64,000 bases of DNA from contig RPFO01000448.1 in assembly GCA_009746045.1 (NCBI GenBank), forward strand, positions 2,534,009 through 2,598,008, written 5' to 3'. The position numbers and the translations under genes were made by a program. The stretch comes from Mesostigma viride. Its lineage: Eukaryota; Streptophyta; Mesostigmatophyceae; Mesostigmatales; Mesostigmataceae. Positions 40,386 through 52,716 of the stretch are shown in pieces; the stretch's first letter is position 1, and each line of letters starts with the position of its first letter. Below the pieces are notes generated by a model. The model worked only from the letters and a program-made list of their open reading frames with translations, did not search any database and was not told where the DNA came from.

Positions 40386-42195
40386 ATGGCCGAGCGTGTC
40401 TTGGATAGTCCAATCTCACGGACGACGCAACGGAGTCAAAGCCGCGACCTTCATCGCCAACTTCGCAACAAGGAGCGCCTGCTCGGGCTTTCGCAACCCG
40501 GCACTCCCAACGGTATGCTGCATTGTTTGACCCCAAGACCAGGCGAGCAAGTCGCGCCGCCCGCCTGGAGGGTGCCCTATGCGCGTTGAAAAGTACTATG
40601 TTATCTCACGCCGCACACACGTCCCCGCCAGCCTCCCCCCAACCCCCTGCCCGGACACCGCGGGTCCCCGGCGCCCCCTGCTGGGCCAACGCCGGCACCA
40701 CTCGCTGCGCATCGCTACCTACAATGTCCGCACCCTGCCCGGGGGAGATGCCCCCCCGCGGGCCAACGAGCTTGTCCACTACTGCCGCCTATATGGCATT
40801 GATGTGCTTGGGGTCCAAGAGCACCGACGCTCCTTTGAGGGCCCCGTTCAGCGTGTCACCCTCGCACTACAATGGCAACTGCTGTGCGGCCCGGCGCATG
40901 CACCGGGTCAGGGAGGAGTGGGCCTGCTGTGCTCCCCCACCGCTGCCGCCCATGCAGCTCGTGGACCACAAACTTTGCTCGAATCGGATCCTTCAGTGCA
41001 CTTTCCGCTCCCTTGAAGGACGGACCCCCATTATGCTCTCGGTAATTGTCGGATATGCCCCACATGCTGGGCACCCGGCCGAGGACCGCGCAGCGTTCTT
41101 CAACCAGTTGCTCGACATAGAGAAACAGATCCCACGTCAATACATCGTCGCCATCTTGGTGGATGCCAACGCGACCCTGCCCGTGGGCCGCGGGGGCTGC
41201 ATGTATGCGCCGCGCCTAACCGATAGCAATGCCAACACCCCCCTACTTGAGCAACTGCTCACTGAGGGGGACTTGACTGCTGCCAATACGCTTTTTGCTA
41301 AACCGCCTGATGCACTAGTGACCTTTGTGGGCCCCATGCGCAGGGCGGCTGGCTCAATGCTCCCTCGGCGGCGATGTGTATGCTTGGACTACATACTTGT
41401 GCGCAAGTGCTGGCGCTCTTCCGTCATCGATGCCCGTACGCTGACCACCCCCAGTGTCGCATCGGATCATCGCATGGTCACCGCAACCTTGCGCCTACGT
41501 CTTCAGGCCCCTGCGCGCCGCCGCCCCCGGCCCCGCCCTGACTGGACCTGCTTACGCCCCGTCCGTGGGCGCAGGGAGAAGTGGTCAGCGGATGAGATAC
41601 GCCGCGATGCAATCAGGTCTGCCTTTGTGGACGCGCAACCTTTGATGTACCTGGACGCAGATCGCGGTGTAGATCTCACGCCACTCCTACGAACTGTTCA
41701 TGCTATCGGTGGAGCTTGGCTCTAAGCTTCTCCCCGGCGAGCAACCCCGCGCCCGACCAGCCCCGCTCTACCTGCGCGACGCCCGGGTGGTTGCCGCCCG
41801 GCTGGCGCTAGCGCAGGCCCGCCGCCGCGGGGAGGACCTGTATCAGTACCAGGAACGGCTTACTCAAGCATATACTGCCGCACATGCGGAGGAGGTGGAG
41901 ACACTTGCCGCCGAAATCAATCGCCACACGGCCGCCAACCAGCACAAGGCGGCCTGGCGCTCTCTCGACCGTCTCACCGGACGCCGGGAAACGCAACGGG
42001 CTGACATCCCAGGCACCCCCAGTGAACGCCTTGAGATTTGGTTCAGCTCCCAGGCCAAACTATCAGGGGCCCCTGGCCCGCCCCCCCCGCTTGACCCCGC
42101 TGCAGCTGCACGCCCTGCGGCCAGCCGAGGCGGCCCCATCTAGCCCCCGCAGGCGCCCACCAGCGAGACGGACTACCTGGTCCCACCGCTCTCCG
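40386..42195 (+). pseudogene. LINE APE endonuclease and linker, frameshifted and 3'-truncated
   Basis: A short upstream segment (LDSPISRTTQRSQSRDLHRQ, 40410-40470) precedes the endonuclease. Endonuclease: LRIATYNVRTLP (N), GIDVLGVQEHRRSF (catalytic E), a frameshift near 40960-41000, then IVGYAPHAGHPAED, IVAILVDANATLPVGRGG (D-x-N), RCVCLDYILVRK and ASDHRMVTATLRLRL (SDH). The linker (41700-42143, another frame) has ERLEIWFSSQAKLSGAPG and PPPPLDP. It ends near DYLVPPLSGPM, just where the RT should begin; unrelated sequence follows. All endonuclease catalytic positions are present in the split frames. Confidence 0.88.
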
Positions 42196-42970
42196 GCCCG
42201 ATGGAAACTCCTAACGGGAGGAACCTAATATAGCCCTGCTGCACCGCAAAATCAGCCCGCGTACGGCGGAGCATGATGTCAGCCATGGCCCGAGTCAGCG
42301 CCACCGACAAGCGCTGACGCCAATATGACATCCAGGTCCGCGCCGACCATGGGGCCCGCTGGCCCCGTCCAGGTCCAGCCGGTCCTCCCGGAGCCGGCAA
42401 CACTCCTTCAATGAAGAAGGCGGAGGTCAGGGCCCCATGGCCCCAAACTCCTCCAGGACAAAGGGCACCACACGATGGTGCCCGACGTCGCCGTAGGCCA
42501 GGAGATTGGCCCGCTCCGCCCGGTCCGCCGTGTAACCTAGCTGCCGTGAGGGAGGCCCCAGCCACGTGGCTATACTTAGAGCCAAGGGCCGCGCCACCGA
42601 AACGTCAATCAGCAGATGCCGGCCACCCCCCTCAAAGTCCAGCGCCACGATGCATGTCAGGCCGGTGGTTGGGGGAATACAAGGCAGCGCCATCCGCATC
42701 CTCGGACCAGATGTACGGTTCGCGTGGGGGAAAACCGACCGAACCATGGCGAGCACCATGCACCGTCAGGAGGACAGTGTGCAACTACAAATACCAATTC
42801 TGATTCTGTTGGCCCCCCATGCAGGCAAGGTAGTGAGTCCCCGTGGGATCCAGCGGCTGCCCACAGCTACCACAAGGCCGCCCGCCCGGAACAAGAGGCT
42901 GCGGGACAAATAGCTGGTGCCGGGGCGCCACCGAGTAGTGGCTGGGAGCTAACACGTCGTCTGTAGCCAC
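42173..42970 (-). pseudogene. C-terminal fragment of another retroelement: CCHC and nuclease-like domain
   Basis: Minus-strand pieces in order: CGSCGQPLDPTGTHYLAC (C-x2-C-x8-H-x3-C), VRSVFPHANRTSGPRMRMAL, CIVALDFEGGGRHLLIDVSV with ARPLALSIA, YGDVGHHRVVPFVLEEFGAM, then WMSYWRQRLSVALTRAMADI. A CCHC knuckle followed by D...(L/I)DVSV is the layout seen after the RT in R2-type elements with a restriction-like PD-(D/E)xK nuclease. Frame changes near 42430 and elsewhere. The class assignment is tentative. Confidence 0.4.
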
Positions 42971-44827
42971 ACCTATTTTTAGGACTGAGTTCGTGTCATC
43001 CCCCGCTCTGGTTGGGAGGATGTTGAATCAAGGATCATGCTTCCGCTCACGAAGCCGATGGACCACAAGATCAATAATGCGTTGCCACCTCTGGCACTGA
43101 TCGGTTGGCCCGAACACCAGAGAAACTCGGGCAGGTCCGCCAAAGCTAGCTGGAGCGCGTCAATGAAATTATCAACTGCGGTCCACATGCTTCTAATCAA
43201 TAGTCATGTCGGCCACAGCAGCAGGCGCAGGGTCGCCTGGCGTCGCAGGGGTCTCTGTTTTAGCCTTTTAGGGATCGAACCATTGAAAGAAGAATGAGCC
43301 GTTCAGGTCAGACCACCGCTGTCAGATTGTCCAGACGCCGTGCTGAGGTCGAGCACAGCTCGCGCCACAAATGCGATCAGGCACCTGTGTGGACAATTTG
43401 GTGTACAATTACTCCAACACCGCCCCCTGCACTGTAACCTCCCTCTTAGCTGTCCTTAATTCTTTTAATCCAATGCAGGACCAGGGCGGTAGGCTGTATT
43501 CTGTGTCCAGTCAATCCCCTTTTTTACTCCTTGCCATCCCATGTCCGCTGCCAACCGCTTGCGCCACGTTCTTAATTGGGGCCCAGATCCTCCGTCGCCT
43601 TCCTTTTGCCCTTCCGCGACCTCCCTCCTCATCCCCCCCTATACCTTAGATCGACCTCCTCTTTCTCATCCCCCTCCTCATCTCCCCCGTCCTCAGTCAT
43701 CCCCCTCCTCCTCAATCCCGATCCCCCTCTTCCTCCCCCGAACTCAACTGCAGGCTGTCTGCCTTCAACCCGTTTTCATGCAAAAAGCAAGGGTGGTTAC
43801 CGTGCGCCCCGCGCGGCAGCTTCCAGTCCTTTTGGTCGACCACATTCCGACTATCCTCCGGTAGCTTCCGCCGTTCGACCAGGACAGGATTCCCTTTGTG
43901 CATGGCCTTCACCGCCATGCACCGGCAAGAACTTGTGCAGCAGGTCGCATTCAGCCTTGGCATGCAATCTTCCCTGCATGAGTGGAGCTTGAGCAGTGTC
44001 ACCCATTGTCAGGCCGAACATGACCCCTACCAGCACCTTCAAGGCCGGGTTCAGGGTGCCGTCAGGTGTCATGCATGACTTGGCCAGGCAGGGGTCCTCC
44101 AGAAACTTGAGTTTTGCGAGCTGCTTCGCGCTAACTTCCATCAAAGTCTTAATTCGCGACCTCGATGATTTTGGGCAGGTTGCTGGGAGGGGCCTCCATC
44201 GACATCATCGGCGCGCGCGTGAATGACTGCTGTCAAAATACTGGAAGCTGGCGAGTTCTCGATGCCAGGTGAATGTGGCCAGCTCCTGCCCCTTCTCTTT
44301 CGGGCCCGCGTCGAGGACTGACTCTTGCTGGGCCTTGACATCCCGTCGATCACCGGCTTCCCATCCTCCCCGGGCTTCAACGGCCGGGTCCTCGCACCAG
44401 AACAGCCAGCGCTGCATGAAGTTCTTCTGGTCGGAAGTCCTGCATGCACTTTTCCCCCACTTGTACCTCCGCCTAGCTTCTCGCCGGCTCCCGGGCCGTC
44501 ATCAGTCCCCCTTTGCGTCATGACCCTGCCATGCAGAGAGGCCTCACACACCGCCAGATCTTCAAGTACAGGTCATTGGGGATAGGATAACCCTTTCCCC
44601 TCTTGACAGGTCCCCATGCACGTCTGGTAAATCTTAATTGTGCACATCTCCCATGCAGCGCCGAGCCGTAGATAGTTTTGACGAGTGCTCTGTCTTCAGC
44701 ATTCAACGCGCTCGCCATCAATCAGCCTGAGCTTCGACGCGCTCGCCATCAATCAGCCTGAGCTTCTCAATCTGGTCGGCGACCGCTTGGGAGACCTGCA
44801 CCCAGTATCAGACAGCATGCAAGCCCA

Positions 44828-45235
44828 GGTCGATTACATTAGTAGGGCCACAACAACAAGATTAAGGCCGGGCGGTGCAATTCTTGATTGAGCCTAAGCC
44901 AGAAAAAAACCGGAGGCGAAAATCGCGTATCATAAGAGTTACCCACATCCTTCCTCCCCTTCAGGTCGATTACATTTAAGGGCCACAACAACAAGAAAGG
45001 CCGGCCGGCGCAACTTGAGCCTATTATACATAAGGCAGAAAAAAATCGGAGGGCGAAAATCACGTATATCATAAGAGTTACCCACATCCTTCCCCTTCAG
45101 GTCGATTACATTAGTAGGGCCATGCACAACAACAACAAAGGCCGGCTGGCGCAACTTGAGCCCATATGCACATAATAAGGGAAAAAAATCGGAACGTGCG
45201 TATGCAGAATTACGTATCATAAGACTTATACTTTC
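44828..45235. repeat. 136-bp tandem repeat, 3 copies
   Basis: Copies start with GGTCGATTACATT at 44828, 44964 and 45100. Each holds GGGCCACAACAACAA, a GGC-CAACTTGAGCC segment, AGAAAAAAA-CGGA, CGTATCATAAGAGTTA and CCCACATCCTTCC-CTTCA. Copies differ mainly by short insertions such as TGCA and TA. Confidence 0.9.
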
Positions 45236-46436
45236 TTCCCACGCAGCGACCACCACTTCGGCATGCAGGATGGTACTCCCCTATAACACGTCCACCCCCC
45301 GAACTGAATTGCATGTCCCAATTCCGCGCCCAATCTTTTGGCTTGGCCACCGCCCGTCCTCCTGAGACAGTCATTGGCTTCTTGCCCTTCTCCCCTCGAA
45401 GCAGTCATCCTCAGTTTTCCTGTCGGCCCGCATGTCAGTGACCCATCCAGCATGGTCTTGTACTGCACTCTCAACTTCCTCTTGTCCGCAAAAGTCGGTT
45501 CGAACAACACTGACTTGATGAGGGTTGTGAAGTGGTTCACATCCATGCAGCACGAGGAACCCTCCGAAGGCGACATTGCACGCGATAGGGTGCTTGAATT
45601 GCATGCAGGCGGACTCGCACTGTCACCCTGTTCAGCCGCTTGGCCGTCTCTAGCTCTGCATGTCGATGGGCTTTAAATAAGTCGTCAAGAATGGAAACGG
45701 CAACCGTCAACAACAGCTCCTCCGAACGACTCTGCATGATTCGGCCATCTCCTTGGTTGTTTCCGTCCGGCGCAGAAATCGGACGATCTCGTAATCTGTC
45801 ATTGCGCGTGCCGGTATCACTCCTTCATTTCCGGCCACTTGGAGCCCTTCACCCCAAAAACGAGCCGCCATGTCACGCTTGATGTCCGGATCCTTCATCC
45901 GCCTAGCTGTGATCGAAACTTAATTGTTGGGCATCCTGTCCGCCAAAACCTGGGGGCCATACCGCCACACGGGAATGACCAGCTTGCAGTGACAGTGGCC
46001 GAAGTCGGACTCGGAGTTGGCGAATATGACAGAGGTCTGCTCTACTCTGGACACTGAGGTTAAGTGCACGGTCCAGGATCGGCGGAGGCCCCACAAAGAG
46101 GTTCTTGGTCCAGACCCGCGTTCGGTGGAGTGTTGCGGTGGACGTCGCCAACAGGTCCGTTGGGCAGAACGGCTAGCTCCTTCCGCAGCATCAGTCTTGC
46201 CCTAGCTGCGCCGCGATCTCGTCGTCAACGCTGGGAGCATCCTCCTGACATCCGGCCACCACCCATGCAGCCTAATCTGCCACTTCTCGAGCAGTGAAAC
46301 GGGTCGATCATTGGGACCCGCCTCTTCCTTTCCCTTCACCTTTGCCTTCATCCCTTTCCCCTTGCTCGTCAACGAGTCCTTGATCCGGCAAGCCCTCCTC
46401 GTACGCGCAGACAGCATCCCGGTCCAAGTGTGCACC

Positions 46437-46492
46437 GGCGGGCGGGCGGGCGGGCGGGCGGGCGGGCGGGCGGGCGGGCGGGCGGGCGGGCG
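46437..46492. repeat. (GGGC)n microsatellite
   Basis: About 14 uninterrupted copies of the tetranucleotide. Confidence 0.95.
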
Positions 46493-46936
46493 GCGCCAAG
46501 GCATCCGCCTTGTCAGCGAGACCCTTGTTATGTCAGAGTGGAGACTTCCTCATTGATACCGATGGCTCACATGACAACCGATTGAACGGCTTTTTCGGCC
46601 AGCCCAATCTGCGTGATTCCGTATAGCACAGATACATAAGCAGGATAAGTTGTCACACTTTGAAAAGCGCCCGCCGGCGCAACCTTCGATCAAGCATGCA
46701 AGAACTGTACGACATTGCACCAATACTTATTCATGAGCAGAACAGCACTGACCTCACTTGCCGCCTTCCCGCGGCGTCTTCCTTCCCTCCAGCGGCTTTC
46801 CCCCGGCCCTTCTTTTTCGTGCCCTTCGCCGCCTTCAGCAGCTCCTCCAGACGCGCCTCGTGATCCTTCAGCAGAGCCATCAGCTTCGATCTTGGCGTCC
46901 TCCAACGTCATGTACGTCACCTTGCACTAGTCCTTA

Positions 46937-48410
46937 ATATTAAGGAATTAAGGCTTTTGAGCAGCACGTACGTGCCCCCCCTCGCTGCAGACGTGGCAGC
47001 CATGCATGCCGGGCAGCACGCTGGCTGGGCAGCCAAGCTCCCCCTAGCTCCTCTCCCCCAATGATCTCCACTGCCACCTCCACCCTCCTCGCCTCCTCCA
47101 CCGCCACCACCCCCATGCACATCCGACACCATCACTGCCCAGCTCCGCGATGATCGACCAGCTGGCGCCTCAAGGACAACGCCATCGCCATCGAGTGCCT
47201 GCAAAACACCGCAGGCCTCACCGCCCAGGCGGTGAAGGACATTAATTGCCGCCAAGCCGGCCCCCGCCGCCCCGGCTGGCGATGGCCCTCCCGGCACCCA
47301 GCCCTGGGCGGACATGCTCAAGCAACACACCACCTCCACCAGTGACCTCGATCCGCCGTCGCAGCACAGCTCCAGTAGCAGACGCTCGACCTCCGTGAGG
47401 CGGGCCGAGCTCGCCAAGCGCAGCCTTAACGTCATGTCGTCAAGAACTTCGACCTGCATGGTGGAAGGTGAGAACTCCGGCTCGGGCGGGCCGAGCTCAC
47501 CAAGCGCAGCCTTATATAATTATAACGTCATGTCGTCAAGAACTTCGACCTGGTGGAAGGTGAGAACTCCTCGAAGCTTGCCCAGGCGTTTGAGAGCAAA
47601 ATCCTTGGCCGCATGGGCCTCGAATTGGTGAGATCAAGCTGGAGGCCCACCGCCTTCCCCGCTCGCGGGGTAAGGCAGCCGGGGCGCCTCCGCTTCTTTG
47701 AGAACCCGGCGGACAAGACTTCGTTTCATCAGACGCCGCAAGCGGCTCGAGCCGGAAGACTCACATACACCGTGGACGACAACTTGACCCTGGCGCAGCA
47801 ACAACGGCGACGGGAGTTATGGCCGACCTACTACCTCCAGCTCCGGCAGACCGTGGTAGGGAAGCGGGTTTACTGCAGGAAGGGGCTGGTGGCCATCTAC
47901 TACGTCGGCCACAAGCCCTGCATGGCAAGCGGCCCCCGCGGCCACAGCACCTCCAGACACCCCAGCTTAGGGGAATACAGCAGTAGTAGTGTAGAATAGT
48001 CAGGCCTAGCCACCGTGGCCTTGTACAAGTACGCCTATAATACAGGCCCCATGCATACCAGCCGATGCCTTAGCATTATTGAACCATGTACATGTGTGCC
48101 TATGATGTGCCACACACCAGATGATCGGCCTAGCTTTATTAAGTTATGCTGTGCCCATGCAGAGAGTCACTCTCTGCTGCATGAGACGCCATGCCCTAGC
48201 CTTTGTCCAGCCCCCCTATATATCTGCGCCCTAGGTGCTGGAATACATAGTGGTGTGCAGGGGCACTTTGTGCACCCAGAGCACTGAGGTGTAGTTTACA
48301 CCCTACATACCCTTGCAGAAAGTAGCCCAGAGTGCCGGTATATATTAAAAGCCATACGCCCCTTCTCAGGGATATGTGCTACATTTACTCGGCCAACGGA
48401 GTTATATACG
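46937..48410 (+). pseudogene. ORF1-only retroelement copy B, 5'-truncated and degraded
   Basis: Starts inside ORF1 (the GAGCAGCACGT segment equals EQHV of copy A). It continues through MLKQHTTST, RAELAKRSLNV, GENSSKLAQAFESKILGRMG, LTLAQQQRRRELWP and YVGHKP, then a type-I 3'UTR to about 48410. The RRM-coding segment is duplicated in tandem (47398-47475 and 47485-47572). Many 3-10 bp insertions relative to copy A disrupt the frame. Lacks a TTAA tail; copy C starts directly at its end. Confidence 0.85.
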
Positions 48411-49198
48411 TGGAAACCAAGGTCGTCCACAAGCTCCAACCCCAGTTCACGGCTCTACACACCGCGGAGCAGGCTTCGGAAAAGCATGCTACACTTGTCT
48501 CTCGCCTTAACCAGGTGGAGGGGAAGTGTGGCGTGCTCCTGAAGAAGCTTGAGGCCATCACCGCCCACACCGAGGCCCTGGCCACACAGGTCCCCAAGAT
48601 AGCGGAGCAGACGGCCACCATTGCATCCCAGCCACCCCGGCAGGATGCTGGCGACCTCCCGCCGCTCTCCTACGCGGACCTGCTGCGGTCAGCGACCGCC
48701 TCCACCACCGACGCCATCGCCACAAAGCTCCAGGAGCTGGAGAACCACCGCCAGGCCCAGCAACGGGAGGTCACCGACCGCGCTCGCCGCGAGTGCCGAG
48801 TGGTGCTACGTCGCTTCCCCCAGAAGCCAGGTGAGACGTCAACCTCTCTTGCTGACGAGCTCAAGAACCAGCTTCTTACCCTCATGGGCCTGGTAGGTGA
48901 GGTAGCACTGAGCGGGTGCCACCGCCTTCCCCACTCACGGGACAAGGCGGCTCCCCCACCAGTCCTCCTCACCTTCCCCTCCCCTGAGGATAAGCAGCGG
49001 TTCCTCTCTCGTCGCAAGCGGTTGCACGACCTCACCTGGACGCTGGATGACGACCTCACCCCCGCTCAGCAACAGCAGCGACGCGACCTGTGGCCGGAAT
49101 ACCTCCGCCATAAGCAGGACCCCCAGAAGCCCAAGGTGTACTGGAGGGGCGGGGACCTGATGATCAACCACAAGATGTGGACGCCCCCAGCGGGCTAG
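48411..49198 (+). CDS. L1 ORF1p-like protein, C-terminal two-thirds
   Basis: The open frame is fortuitously extended upstream to 48332; element sequence starts at VETKVVHKLQPQ. A heptad-rich coiled coil (SRLNQVEGKCGVLLKKLEAI) is followed by the RRM-like region (ECRVVLRRFPQKPGE, GCHRLPHSRDKAAPPPVLLT, FPSPEDKQRFLSRRKRL). The C-terminal domain is DDDLTPAQQQQRRDLWPEYL then VYWRGGDLMINHKMW. Same architecture as 38363-39784 but a distinct subfamily. Frame intact to the TAG at 49196-49198. Confidence 0.75.
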
Positions 49199-49725
49199 AA
49201 TAGCAATAGCCCTAGATTGTAACCCTTGGCGTCACTGCCGCTAAGGCAGCCATGCCTAGACTATTTGCCTAGCTGTGCCAACACACCTAGTCACGTGCCG
49301 CCAACGCACGGTCCACCACCAGCCATAGCCTAGTACAGCCATGCTACGCCCTGGCTATGTTTAGCCAAGCCATGCCTATAATGGGACCCCCCCATGGATG
49401 TTGCATTAAGAATTTAGCCATGCATGCTATGCCATGCAGAGAGATGCTCTCTGTCGAGAAGCCATGTCCTAGCTCTTGTATAGCCATGCTGATCTTCCTC
49501 CCTCACAGGCATGCTCCCCCCCTTACCCGGGCATAGCGTGATAGACCATGAGGGTGCAGGTGCCCTGGTGCACCTAGAGCAAGGGTAGCTTACATTCCCA
49601 CCCTTGCATGAAGTAGCCTAGGATGTATTAAAAGCCATATGCCCCTTCTCAGGGATATGCGCTACATTGACTCCCAACGGAGCGATGTTGATAATTAATT
49701 AATTAATTAATTAACGGAGTTATGT
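48411..49725 (+). mobile_element. ORF1-only retroelement copy C, 5'-truncated, type-I end
   Basis: Begins abruptly inside ORF1 at GTGGAAACCAAGGTCGTCCA, immediately after the 3' end of copy B. Its 3'UTR first matches copies D and E (TAGAATAGCAATAGCCCTAG ... CCCTGGCTAT). It then switches to the copy-A type end (GGCATGCTCCCCCCCTTACC ... CCAACGGAG, (TTAA)n). Confidence 0.85.
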
Positions 49726-50350
49726 TACAGTTCAATTCAATTCAATTCAATTCAATTCAATTCAATTCAATTCAATTCAATTCAATTCAATTCAATTCAA
49801 TTTGACAATTCCATTCCATTCCATTCCATTCCATTCCATTCCATTCCATTCCATTCCATTCCATTCCATTCCATTCCATTCCATTCCATTCCATTCCATT
49901 CCATTCCATTCCATTCCATTCCATTCCATTCCATTCCATTCCATTCCATTCCATTCCATTCCATTCCATTCCATTCCATTCCATTCCATTCCATTCCATT
50001 CCATTCCATTCCATTCCATTCCATTCCATTCCATTCCATTCCATTCCATTCCATTCCATTCCATTCCATTCCATTCCATTCCATTCCATTCCATTCCATT
50101 CCATTCCATTCCATTCCATTCCATTCCATTCCATTCCATTCCATTCCATTCCATTCCATTCCATTCCATTCCATTCCATTCCATTCCATTCCATTCCATT
50201 CCATTCCATTCCATTCCATTCCATTCCATTCCATTCCATTCCATTCCATTCCATTCCATTCCATTCCATTCCATTCCATTCAATTCAATTCAATTCAATT
50301 CAATTCAATTCAATTCAATTCGATTCAATTCAATTCAATTCAATTCAATG
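49726..50350. repeat. Pentanucleotide satellite (AATTC)n-(ATTCC)n-(AATTC)n
   Basis: About 14 copies of AATTC, a short break TTTGACAATT, about 94 nearly perfect copies of ATTCC (49808-50280), then about 14 of AATTC with one variant. Follows directly on a type-I retroelement end (AACGGAGTTATGTTACAG). The ATTCC block shares its unit with human satellite II/III (GGAAT)n. All frames are artefacts. Confidence 0.95.
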
Positions 50351-50679
50351 ATCAAATAGATATGGGAAGAGGGCACACAGCCCTGCCACACCCCGGTGTG
50401 CAGGAGGAATGCTGCATGCAGAGTGATGCCGTAGCGGTACGTACGGACGTGGGCAGTTGGGAACCTTAACTGCATGGCGGATGATCTCAACAATGTACGA
50501 TGGGACACGGCTAACAGGTGGAGGACCACCCGTAGGCCGGGCGTCCCATAATATATAACCGTACATATCGAATGCCTAGCTTGCATGGTGGTGTAATCCA
50601 CGAAGATCAATGGCAATGGTAAGAGGCCGCGGGCCAGGCGGCCCACTTCCTCCGGATCAGGCGGCGCGCAGTCATGGTG
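50351..50679 (-). pseudogene. LINE RT fragment (motifs A-B)
   Basis: Minus strand reads ARGLLPLPLIFVDYTT (motif A region), FPTAHVRTYRYGITLHAAFL and LHTGVWQGCVPSSHIYLI (motif B). It continues from 52717-52858 across the copy D insertion (QMIGFHVGRNIV | TARRLI). Degenerate. Confidence 0.75.
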
Positions 50680-52716
50680 AGCAACTGATCTGTATAGCTC
50701 ATGCATGGCAGGTCAGATTATGGCTGGCGGCGGTATGGCTGACGGCGGAGCTCAGATCTTTTGCGTCTGAGCCCCAAACTCGGTCAGATTACTTGCATTC
50801 GATGCGCTTTATTCAGACGTACACGCCAGTATAATCGGTTACGGCTGAAACGCAGTATTGCCAAATTAAGTTATCACGTGACAAGCAGCTATGACGACCC
50901 CAAAAGCAAAACGGGGTTTGGAAAAGGAGCTTACCGGCTCCCAGCCCAACCCACTCGCCATCGTCCTCGCCCAGCCGCCTGGAATTGCAAATCCACCGCC
51001 AGCAAACCCATCGCCAAGCGCCTCGCCCGAGCCCAAGAAATCCTGCCACGAGCACAAATGGCGAAAGTACCTACCAGATTACGACCACTTTTCTTTCAGC
51101 GACTGGATGCTGACCAACGACGAATGCGTCGAAATAGTGCGTTTCTTAGCCCAGGAATGCAAGCTCCGCGGGGCCACAGCGCCCATCCGCGACGAGGACC
51201 TGGAGAGGTTCTTTGCCAGGGGAGACCACCGCATCGCTATCCTGTGCAGCCACTTCCAGCTCACTGAAGCCGCCATCATCGCTCAGCTCCGCACCCCAGC
51301 CCAGCCTGCGCGGCCGGCAGCCCCATGATCGGCTCCCTCCCTCTGCAAGGATGACATCCGCGCAGTGCTGGAGCCGGAGCACGTGACCTGGCCGCTGGCC
51401 GAGAAGCTGACATCGCTGAACACAACGCTCAACACCGTCGGTGGCGGCCCGGGTCTCCAATGTGGAAACCAAGGTCGTCCACAAGCTCCAGCCCCAGTTC
51501 ACGACGCTGCACACCGCGGCGCAAGCTTCGGAAACGCATGCTGCTGCCACTGCACTTGTCTCTCGCCTTAACCAGGTGGAGGGCAAGTGCAGCGTGCTCA
51601 TGAAGAAGCTTGAGGCCATCACCGCCCACACCGAGGCCCTGGCCACACAGGTCCGGCCCAATTATAGCGGAGCAGACGGCCACCGTTGCATGGACCCAGC
51701 CACCCCGGCAGGATGCTGGGGACCTCCCGCCGCTCTCCTACGCGGACCTGCTGCGGTCAGCGACCGCCTCCACCACCGACGCCATCGCCACGAAGCTCCA
51801 GAATTAAGCTGGAGGACCACCGCCAGGCCCAGCAACGGGAGGTCACCGACCGGCCGCGCTCGCCGCGAGTGCCGCGTGGTGCTACGTCGCTTCCCCCAGA
51901 AGCCAGGTGAGACGTCAACCTCCCTTGCTGACGAGCTCAAGAACCAGCTTCTTACCCTCATCATGGGCCTGGTAGGTGAGGTAGAACTGCGAGGGTGCCA
52001 CCGCCTTCCCCACTCACGGGACAAGGCGGCTCCCCCACCAGTCCTGCTCACCTTCCCCTCCCCTGAGGATAAGCAGCGGTTCAGTCTCTCGTCGCAAGAG
52101 GTTGCACGACCTCACCTGGACGCTGGATGACGACCTGACCCCCGCTCAGCACCAGCAGCGACGCGACCTGTGGCCGGAATACCTCCGCCATAATTAGCAG
52201 GACCCCCAGAAGCCCAAGGTGTACTGGAGGGGCGGGGACCTGATGATCAACCACAAGATGTGGACGCCCCCTGCGGGCTAGAATAGCAATAGCCCTAGCT
52301 TGTATCCATTGTCCAGAGTCACTGCCGCTAAGGCAGCCATGCTTAGAATGTTTGCCTAGCTGTGCCAACATACCTAGTCACGTGCCGCCAACGCACGGTA
52401 CACAACCAGCCATAGCCTTAGCCTAGTCCTAGTACAGCCATGCTATGCCCTGGCTATTATGTTCAGATTACTTGCCCACGCTACTTGTTATGGGCCACGC
52501 TCACACATGGGTCTTATTGCACCCGCAGACGATCGCCGGATCGTTAGCATGTCCTTTTTAGCTAGCGCGCCCGAATGCAGCTGTGGCATGCCTTTGGCAT
52601 GAAGGAGACTGGGGGTCTCTGCCCTGTCTCCTATTGTGCACACACAGGGATTAAAAGGACTTCGGTGCTCCGTGACTCCCCAACGGGAGCACGTGTTTAA
52701 TTAATTAATTAATCAA
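50680..52716 (+). mobile_element. ORF1-only retroelement copy D, near full length, type-II end
   Basis: Inserted in the minus-strand LINE RT fragment; imperfect duplication TCATGGTGA / TCAATGGTGA flanks it. 5'UTR 50735-50890; ORF1 starts MTTPKAKRGLEKELTGSQPN (50891). The frame breaks at 51328 and again several times owing to short insertions. The C-terminal coding part matches copy C. 3'UTR then the 245-bp type-II end with (TTAA)n (52700-52716). Confidence 0.85.
50891..52281 (+). pseudogene. ORF1p of copy D, frameshifted
   Basis: N-terminal part (50891-51328) gives the region absent from copy C: SPSASPEPKKS linker, YDHFSFSDWMLTNDECVEIV and FLAQECKLRG helical domain. Later parts read VETKVVHKLQPQ, ECRVVLRRFPQKPGE, and LHDLTWTLDDDLTPAQ-type sequence in changing frames. 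Clean short insertions relative to copy C or E include AATT (51803), GGCC (51852) and GGCC plus AATT around 51655-51663. Confidence 0.8.

Larger units (their letters stand above)
42971..46936. other. Large region without a confident gene
   Basis: Protein-like minus-strand stretches occur in shifting frames: SALNAEDRALVKTIYGSALH (44720-44660), EVSAKQLAKLKFLEDPCLAK and NPALKVLVGVMFGLTMG (44144-44020), VERRKLPEDSRNVVDQKDWK (43890-43800), MKDPDIKRDMAARFWGEGLQ (45898-45840), TLEDAKIEADGSAEGSRGAS (46915-46850). They may be exons of a decayed or intron-rich minus-strand gene. I cannot join them or name a family. Tandem repeats at 44828-45235 and 46437-46492 interrupt them. Confidence 0.35.

Noticed and set aside
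49787-50359. Open frames of Met-Glu-Trp-Asn-Gly and Pro-Phe-His-Ser-Ile repeats
   Set aside because: Translations of the ATTCC pentanucleotide array.
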